The translations under genes were made by a program, and so were the position numbers. Source: Hydractinia symbiolongicarpus (Eukaryota > Cnidaria > Hydrozoa > Anthoathecata > Hydractiniidae). Taken from it: a stretch of DNA of 64,000 bases. Positions 56,400-64,000 of this stretch are shown here, piece after piece (positions within the stretch are counted from its first letter, which is position 1; each line of letters opens with the position of its first letter). The notes beneath the pieces were generated by a model, which did no database searches, was not told the origin of the DNA, and saw only the letters and a list, made by a program, of their open reading frames with translations. Location: positions 28,512,001 to 28,576,000 of the forward strand of contig NC_079882.1 in assembly GCF_029227915.1 (NCBI RefSeq), given 5' to 3'.

Positions 56400-56850
56400 T
56401 AAGAGATGCGGTTGTTTCCGTAAATTAGACCTTTGATAAAAATTTAGAAAAAAGCTCTTGTTTTAGAAGCAATCCATACATCACAGATTCGGTTGTTTCA
56501 GTAAATTAGACCTTTGATAAACATTCAGGAAAGAGCTCCTGTTTCTAGAAGCAATCCATACATCTCAGATTCAGTTGTTTTGGTGGATTGGGCTATTGTT
56601 AAGCATTCAGGAAAAAGCTCCTGTTTCTAGAAGCAATCCATATATCACAGATGCGGTTATTTCGGTAAATTGAGCCATTGATAAACATTCAGGAAAAAGA
56701 TCCTGTTTCTAGAAGCAATCCGTACATAATAGAATTAGTTGTTTCGGTGAGCTAGGCCATTGATAAAAATTCAGGAAAATGGTCATGTTTCTAGAAGCAA
56801 TCTATACATAACAGGTTCTGTTGTTTTGGTGAATTGGGCCTTTCATAACC
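56400..56850 (+). repeat. 82-bp tandem repeat, about 5.5 copies
   Basis: Units begin at about 56408, 56490, 56572, 56654, 56736 and 56817, each with GCGGTTGTTTCGGTAAATT-like, CATTGATAAACATTCAGGAA and TTTCTAGAAGCAATCCATAC words. Copies differ from each other by perhaps 10-20%. Non-coding. Confidence 0.85.
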
Positions 56851-57685
56851 TTTTAGATAATGCTTTTTGACATACAATTTTTGCCGGAATATAAAATTTC
56901 AGAACAAAAGTTACCGAATTTGGTGCTTGTCTATGATAAACCTTTTTTTGTTTCACAACATTAAAACTTGTTAACATATACCGGAACAAAATTTCGGCAA
57001 ATATGTATCACGCCGTCTTCGCTAAGGATTAATCTGTTATGCTTTCGAATATAGAAGAATCCGTTTTTTGTGAAACAATTGTTAATATATATTGAACGAT
57101 TGTAGTTTGTAGTTGTAGAGTCTTGATGAAATCTAGTGGTGTTTGTGTATTTCACAGACTAAAAGCTACTTTCTAAAAATAAGCTCATGCACTAACGAAA
57201 GTGAAAATAATTAGCATCCGTGGCATCACAGAATGTTTCACAAGAAGATTGCTACTTCTTTATAAATTGCTTTTTGTTAATATATGAAGTTTTTTATATG
57301 ATTAATTCAAAAATAATATGATCAAGCTTGTGGTCATCCTTTTTATATATTACGTAGGGAATGATATTTTGAGACATTCACTTTCCGTTTGATAGCCCAT
57401 TGTGATTGATTTCAATTTATTTCCACAAATGAATATATATAATACAGTGTCACGTATGAGGTGTGCTAGTTTTACGTATACTATACGTCTTGTATTATTC
57501 TAAGAAGCAATTAACTACTTGTTAAAAAGGGAAAAATATATATTCTACAAATAGTTGAAATACAGTATAGAGCTAATAGTTTTTCTCTTCTTGATTAAAG
57601 TAGAATGCAAAGTCCTTTCAGGCTAAAAGATTTCGGAACAAATTCAATTTATTTTATTCCCTTACTCGACACAAGTTGATAATAT
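56851..57685. other. Intergenic, no gene seen
   Basis: AT-rich spacer. A 64-codon minus-strand frame (56961-57155) has no recognisable features. Confidence 0.4.
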
Positions 57686-57689
57686 AAAT

Positions 57690-58205
57690 TGACTAGTCGT
57701 TACCCCGTGGAAAAATCTATGGGTTCGCCCGTCCTTTATATTTACCTGTCGCAGCAAGGTGGATAAAAATATATCGCATTTGATATTCGTGTTTCCGCAA
57801 CATCATTTTCTAACTCAGCGGGGGTCCGCGCAGAGACAGACAGACAGACGACGGCTATTATTATAGAGACTAGTCGTTGCCCGTGGAAAAATCCACGGGT
57901 TCGCCCGTCCTTTATATTTACCCGTCGCAACAAAGTGGATAAAAATATATCGCATTTGATATTCGTGTTTCCGTAACATCATTTTCTAACTCAGCAGGAG
58001 TCCGCGCAGAGACAGACAGACGACGGCTATTATTATAGAGATAGTCGTTAGCCCGTGGAAAAATCCACGGGGTCGCCCGTCCTTTAAATTAAGTTGTTGC
58101 AACAAAGTGGACAGAAATATATCGCATTTGGTATTGATGCGCATTTTAAATATTTTGTGTTTCCGTTACGGGACACGGCTTTCGCGGACACACAGACAGC
58201 ACGCT
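57690..58205 (+). repeat. Hairpin repeat family HP, three tandem copies
   Basis: Units start at about 57692, 57870 and 58027 with AGTCGTTRCCCCGTGG or AGTCGTTGCCCGTGG. Two carry the perfect CCCGTGG..CCACGGG hairpin and the first has CCCGTGG..CTATGGG. Each continues with TTCGCCCGTCCTTTA, AACAAAGTGGA and ATATATCGCATTTG and ends in a GACA run and CTATTATTATAGAGA, which directly precedes the next unit. The head-to-tail arrangement is clear. The last unit ends in CACACAGACAGCACG. Confidence 0.85.
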
Positions 58206-58654
58206 AGTTCTAGCGGTAAGCGGATAGCGAATTTAATTATGCGCATGCGCGAAAAATTGTTTTTTAAATATAGCGCCTCAGAGGCGAAAGCCCGATTCTT
58301 GGTCAGATTGCCTATCCCAAAATTGATGCTTTTTACGGCGATTTAACCAACAAACTAAGGAAATGTACTGTTTTAATTGAAGGAAGTGAGGCCAGGTTAC
58401 GTAACTAAGCGAAAAAAACATCTTACTTGCTTTTGTTTTGAAGTTACGCGGTAAAAAAACAAAACGAAAGTAAACACAAAAAATGACCTAGCTACATCAT
58501 TAAATATCTCGACAACCAAAGTTTTTTTACCAAAGAGGTTTTTACAGCATTTAGTTCAGACCTTAAGCTCTTAAAAAAACTATGTTTGGAATGCATTTCA
58601 CTTTTTTCCTAAAAATTTAAAGACTTGAAACAGACCCTACTTTTTTAAAAAAAT
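58206..58654. promoter_or_regulatory. Upstream region of RAG1-like gene 2 with NRF1-type palindrome
   Basis: GCGCATGCGC at 58241-58250 lies about 410 bp before the start codon, a similar distance to the palindrome before gene 1. The rest is AT-rich. No inverted-repeat arm comparable to that of gene 1 was found here. Confidence 0.4.
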
Positions 58655-61600
58655 ATGGCCGCCACAAACCATGAAAACATGTTGGCAAAACTTTGTAGAG
58701 TTTGTGGAGAATTTTTAACTAAAAGTAAAGGTATTGCAAAACAGAAAATGACATTGGAGAAAGAATTAGAACTACTTTTTGTTCATATCCAGGAGGATGT
58801 GGACAACATTCATCCCAAATATGTTTGCTTTCGGTGTTACAACACACTTAAAAATATTGAAAATAGGAATACAACAACACAGTTGAAACCTAAAAATTGG
58901 TCTCCCCATACAGAAGTTTGCTCTGTATGTGAAAATGTTCAAGGTATGAAAAAAGGAGGCAGGCCATCAAAAAAGAAGAAAACAGGACGACCAAGTACTT
59001 TTAAGCCGATATGGTCAAGAAAAGCCTTAGAGGAAATTAGTGACAAAAATTTAAATGACATTATTCCACCCGTTGTCAGTCACCATGGCTTAGAAAAAAA
59101 TCCACATTACAAGTTTTGTTTGTGCATGCTTTGTGGAAATCTTCTGAGACAACCTTTAATGGTTATCACATGTGAACATGCATTTTGTAAAGAATGCATC
59201 CTTATATATCTTGAAGGAAGTTTTCAAGATGAAAGTGAATGCCCTAAGTGCAAACGCGATGACATCATCACTCTTGTCAACCAATCAAATTTAAAACCAA
59301 GTTTGCACCGAAACCACATGGTAAATAGTTTACAAGTTGACTGTGATAACAAATGTGGAGAGAAATTTACATTGGATAAATTACATGAGCTTAAATTACA
59401 CAATATATCGTGCAACACATCCACAAGTTCAAATACAAGTGCAAATTATTCAATAAGAGATGTATTTTTATTGGACGAGTCATCTCCTGTTCCAAGAGAA
59501 ATAGAGGATGCCACCTTGCATGTTTTAAAACATAAAATGAAACAATCAACTGATATAAATAACAGCATAGAATTTAAAAGTGGAGGACCTAGGGTATGTA
59601 TCTTAAAATCTCAGTTAATGGAAAATGCATATATTTACAAAAATAACTGATTTACATATCCAATTATTTTACATTATATATATATACATATATATCCTTG
59701 ATATTTTAAAAATTAAATAAAATTAAACTAATGATTTCAAACAAATTTATTTTAGCCCTACATGTTTACCTCAACACCGAAACCGGTTAAAAATAGTAAT
59801 GAAGTCTGCAAGCGGCCCATAGAAAAAAGGAACAAGTTTTTAAAAAACCAATTACTTTTTTCTTCTGGTGGAAATGAAAGTGGGTTCAGCGTACAAACTG
59901 GCAAATTAGTCAAGAGTCTGAAGGAAAATGAGAGAGTAGAAATACTCAAGAGAGCCAATATAACAACAAAGAGTATAACTCCAGAGGAATTTGTAGCAAT
60001 GAAGGCAGACTTGAGTATTCCCTGGTCAAAATTAAAAACAATGTCAAGGTATGGCTGAAAATTGAGTACTAATACATAAATAATTATATACATGAAAATT
60101 CACAAAAAAGACAGAATAGACATGTTACACCTTTTTAAATAATTAATACCTTAAGGAAAGAAAGTGTGTCAGCAGTGTTGGTGGATTAGTGCTCATCAGA
60201 TTTATTTTATTTAGCATCTGTCAAATTAAATTCTTACCAAAAAAGAAAACTGCAAACTTTATTTTCCTAAGGTATATAGTATGCACATTTAAAAAAATAA
60301 TAATATTCTGCATATAGATGGTTATCAACCTTTAACATATCCATACCATCACAGAGAAAACAAAGAAAAGTGGCTACGGAATGGACTGGTGATCAATTGC
60401 GTTCAGAACTAGCTCCATTCTCATTCGAAGTTAAAGGGCACAAAGGCAAATTTGAAATAAGAAGTGCAGCATGGGTTTATGTTGAAAGCCTGGAATCCCA
60501 AGTCAAAACAATGTTTCACTGTCTAAGACAGTAGGTTTTTGTGTTTACTTACTCTTAGGAAAAAGATACATATAGTTAAAAAAAACTTAAAAAATAAATA
60601 AAAATGAAAATTTAAGACAGATGCAATTCTACTTCTATTTAGGAATGGACTATTAACTGATTACCCCTTCATGAATAATGAAATACATGTAAAAATAGGA
60701 GGAGATCATGGCGGTGGTTCATTCAAGCTTTCATTTCAAATATGTAACACAAAGAATCCAAACAGCAAGGTAAAAGAAAGTCCTAGATAACTTTTACTAC
60801 CTTTTAGAAAAAAAAACATTATTTTCCTATGATTTTTATAGTCAAACACTGTGGTCTTCAGTATCTTTGAGGCCAAGGATAGAAGATCAAATTTGAAAAT
60901 TGGGACAAGTCGATTTACAGAACAAATTGATAGACTACAGTCCAGCAAATTTGGGTTGGTATTTATCACATTTTTGTTAGAGTTAACACTTCTATGTTTA
61001 AAATTTATACCTATATTCTACATTTAGTGACCAGAGAGTAAGAGTATTTCTTTCGGGTGATTACGAATTTTTAAGCAGTGCATATGGCATAACCGGAGCT
61101 AACGGTATGTAAAAATAGTACAAAATATAAAAAAAGTACAAAATATAAAATGTATTAGTCAAAATAAAAAATCCTATTTTATTTTATTTTCATTTAAAAT
61201 ATTCAGGGAGACACCCATGTTTGTATTGCATAGCAACAAAAGAAGAAATACAGAAACCTGTGGATATACGTGGAAAATTTCCTGTAAGAACCCTGGAAAC
61301 TTTGAAGGAGAATTTAGCAAAATTTAGAGACTCTGGTGGCAATTTGAAGAATGCAAAATTCAACTACAATGTAATTGATGACCCACTTTTTAACATTCCA
61401 ATTGACCAGGTAAGTAAAATTCATGCTATACTATACTGTATGTATATTTTTGATCACTGTTGCCTCCAAAACTATTGTTTTAAAATACATTTTAGTCATA
61501 GTTATATATATTAGTGATAATAAAGTAATATTTAATCAGTCAAGTTTTATTACTCAATTTTAGGCATCTTTACCTGGACTACACATTTCCTTGGGATGTT

Positions 61601-62876
61601 TTTTAAAATTTTTTACAATGTTTGAAGATAAATGCCACAGTGTGGACATCGCGTTAGCAACCAAGATGGCAAACGCTAATCAGAAAACCCAAGAAGAGGA
61701 ATTTAACAAGTTTATTGCTTTAACATCAGAAATAGACTTGTTAGAAAAAAATATTGAAGACTGTGATGAAAAGATCCAATTGATTAATGACACCATCATT
61801 GCAGCTGTAATGCGAGACCCAAACAATGAGGATAAAATTAAAAACATGTACCAACTAAGAATTGAACACTTTGAAGCAAAAAAGATTGAAAAGGTATAAA
61901 TATTAAATTTGAAGACAAATTTTTTCAAAACAAATGCAAAAAAATATTCTCAATTTAATTCAATATTTTAGACCAACCGTATTGAGGAGTTAAAAGAAGC
62001 AAACAATTTTAAAAAAACTGATGGTCCTTGTGTGCAAGCAGTTGATGCTATCCTCAACAAGCTCAACATTAAACGCCAAGCTTATTATGGTGGTAGCTTT
62101 ATTGGAAATCATGTAAATAAAATGCTTGAGGTGAAAAAATAATGTTCTATATTGTATATTTTTTAATAAGCAACTTACCATTAACGAACTAGGGCTTGAA
62201 TAGTAATTAATAATATTTGCTTATTATTAAAAAAGTGCATTAACAGAAACTGTAATCAACAACATTTGATATTTAGCCTAACAACTTTATCCAAATGTGC
62301 AATATACTTCCAATCACTGTCACTAAACTTGGATACAATGGATCAGACATACATGCAGATGCTATTTTACATGCTGAAAACTTTAAACAGCTGTTTTTAC
62401 ATTATTCGAAATGTCACAAAACATTAAATACACGTGAAGTTATGAACCAAGACAAAATTGAAAACTTTGGTAGGTATATTATATAAACACTAATAATTGG
62501 TCACATTTTTGCACAAATTACACACATATATAAAAGCCATAACATGTAAACATTTGTTTTAGAACTAAATGTAAAAGAACTGATGGTGTTTCTTCGAGAT
62601 ATATTTCCCCTTCAATCGATCACTCCAAAGTTACATCTACTTGAGGATCATGCCGTAAACTTTGTTTCTGCTTGGGGTACAGGTTTAGGGTTCTATGGAG
62701 AACAAGGTGCAGAAAGCATCCATGCTGAATTCAATGGCATTGCACGGCTATACCATGCAGTAAAACCGGACACAAATCGTCTACTTTTAATGACAAAGGA
62801 GCATTATTTGCGATGTAACCCCGTAGGACAAGGGATGGTTCCTGAAATAAAAAAGAGAAAACTCTCTACTAGCTAG
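58655..62876 (+). CDS. RAG1-like recombinase/transposase gene 2 (11 exons, 986 codons)
   Basis: Exons: 58655-59593, 59756-60048, 60318-60530, 60643-60769, 60842-60954, 61028-61104, 61207-61409, 61564-61893, 61972-62130, 62277-62469, 62563-62876. All are GT/AG and the 2961-nt sum is in frame. The N terminus has LC14RVC17G, IHP..C..C and WSPH..CSVC as in the RAG1 zinc region, then a basic GGRPS/GRPS linker. A RING finger follows (CMLC, then CEHAFCKEC, then CPKC) with a C2H2-type finger. The core has D503 (GGDHGGGSFK), D573 (LSGDYEFL) and E933 (GAESIHAEF), equivalent to RAG1 D600/D708/E962, and zinc ligands C592/C595 and H907/H912. Intact triad and frame imply a catalytically competent DDE protein or a conserved host gene. 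ATG matches gene 1. No Kelch partner nearby. Confidence 0.92.
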
Positions 62877-63465
62877 CTCTAGCTGATGTTTATAGAGCAT
62901 CCCTACACAATGTGTATATCATGTATATATAATGTAAATATTTTTATTGGATGTTCATTGAATAGCTAGGCTGACTCACCGTGGTGTGGAAGGTGCCTTT
63001 TTCCTTCGACTTTGTGATAATAAAAACACCACAAAAAAAAGTGAAATGGTTTTTAATTTACTAAACTTACCATCAGGATGGTGTTGATAAGCTAAATCTA
63101 AGAGTCTTTCCCACAGAAAACTTTAGTTAAAAAGATATTACAATTTTACTACACCCACTACCAATTTTAATGTTTTGGAAGGGGACGAAGTCCCACGTCA
63201 AATACTGGAGAAAACAATAAACTTTTTTATAACTTACTTATTCCTCCGGCTACATCGCTCCTTCCTCTTCAGAAAAATTCTCAATGTAGAAAACCGGGAA
63301 GCACTTCATGGAAGGATCCATATAGTCTGTGAATATGTCGTATACTTGAACCTCTAACACAACCTCACCTTTACCCGACATTGTCGTATTCCTTCCCTCA
63401 CGACAGCTCAACTGCATCCGACACGCGACGTTAAACAATTTATCAACGTCGTGATGTTGTTAATA
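62877..63465. other. 3' flank of RAG1-like gene 2, no further gene called
   Basis: Contains the likely 3' UTR. A minus-strand 62-codon frame at 63250-63438 (with DIFTDYMDPSMKCFPVFYIE) has somewhat protein-like composition and could be an exon of a gene extending elsewhere, but its stop precedes the nearest donor, so I leave it uncalled. Confidence 0.35.
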
Positions 63466-63469
63466 CATA

Positions 63470-64000
63470 CTACTGCCTAATGTAATATCTTTGTAATATA
63501 CAGTAATACACTGTAGTACTTAGTAATATGCCGTATTGTATACTGTAGTACTTAGTAATATGCCGTATTACTTTGTAGTATCCAGTAATACACTGTAATA
63601 CCTTGTAGTATTCAGTAATACACTGTAATACCTTGTAGTATTCAGTAATACACTGTAATACTTTGTAGTATTCAGTAATACACTGTAATACCTTGTAGTA
63701 TTCGGTAATACACTGTAATACCTTGTAGTATTCAGTAATACACTGTAATACCTTGTAGTATTCGGTAATATACTGTAATATCCTGTAGTATTCAGTAATA
63801 CACTGTAATACTTTGTAGTATTCAGTAATACACTGTAATACCTTGTAGTATTCAGTAATACACTGTAATACCTTGTAGTATTCAGTAATACACTGTAATA
63901 CCTTGTAGTATTCGGTAATATACTGTAATACCTTGTAGTACACTGTAATACCTTGTAATATGCGGTAGTATACTGTAATACCTTGTAGTATTTAGTAATA
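63470..64000. repeat. 30-bp satellite (three 10-nt units), runs off the right edge
   Basis: The unit is CACTGTAATA CCTTGTAGTA TTCAGTAATA, repeated about 17 times with few changes. The left end degrades into irregular TGTAGTACTTAGTAATA words. The reverse strand is open for 157 codons as a simple consequence of the 30-nt period. Not a gene. Confidence 0.93.

Noticed and set aside
63250-63438. 62-codon minus-strand frame with somewhat protein-like sequence
   Set aside because: Stop codon precedes the nearest plausible splice donor and no partner exon was found, so it is not supported as a gene.
63470-63943. 157-codon minus-strand open frame of 10-residue repeats
   Set aside because: A 30-nt satellite necessarily gives a 10-residue repeat. 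Low complexity, no start context.
55150-64000. Tandem arrays considered as CRISPR
   Set aside because: No unique spacers between repeats, and the context is a eukaryotic genome.

Overview
The window looks like nuclear DNA of an early-branching marine animal, most likely a cnidarian. It is AT-rich (roughly two thirds A+T by eye), its genes have spliced or single-exon animal architecture with canonical GT/AG junctions, and it is crowded with non-LTR retrotransposons, SINEs, MITEs and satellites. The protein families present (SLC22, FLVCR/SLC49, GT10 fucosyltransferase, RAG1-like) are animal families. The species assignment is inference.

Layout. 0.1-12.6 kb, all on the minus strand: the 5' six exons of an SLC22 organic ion transporter, then two single-exon FLVCR/SLC49-type transporters about 4 kb apart, with a LINE fragment between them. 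13.4-24.4 kb: a transposon graveyard with CR1/L2-like LINE pieces, a tRNA-derived SINE, a clean 1.65 kb TTAA-flanked element whose empty site is preserved elsewhere in the window, and a 2.4 kb TA-flanked inverted-repeat element. 24.5-31.5 kb: a complete RAG1-like gene (11 exons, 971 codons, minus strand) lying between long imperfect inverted repeats. 30.4-33.0 kb: nested small elements. 33.1-44.5 kb: an 11.4 kb Polinton/Maverick-like element with about 0.75 kb terminal inverted repeats. It carries relics of an integrase, packaging ATPase, capsid-type proteins, a BRO/KilA-N-type protein and a Fic-domain protein, and has no recognisable DNA polymerase B. 46.2-47.4 kb: an intact alpha-1,3-fucosyltransferase. 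49.5-51.3 kb: a second LINE of the family seen at 8 kb. 55-58.2 kb: satellites and a tandem hairpin repeat. 58.66-62.88 kb: a second complete RAG1-like gene (11 exons, 986 codons, plus strand). 63.47 kb to the end: a 30-bp satellite.

How the parts relate. The two RAG1-like genes are diverged paralogues. Each has a RAG1-type N-terminal zinc domain, a RING finger and a core with the full D-D-E triad and zinc ligands, and each splices into one uninterrupted frame. Exon lengths are nearly identical, but two introns differ between them. No RAG2-like Kelch gene is visible. The Polinton-like element is GC-richer than its surroundings. Most of its virion and packaging genes are frameshifted, while the repeat protein encoded in both inverted repeats stays open. 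Several of its gene 3' ends, including three convergent junctions, carry perfect inverted repeats that resemble hairpin terminators. SLC22, FLVCR and GT10 are ordinary cell-surface transport and Golgi glycosylation genes with no obvious functional link to the mobile cargo.
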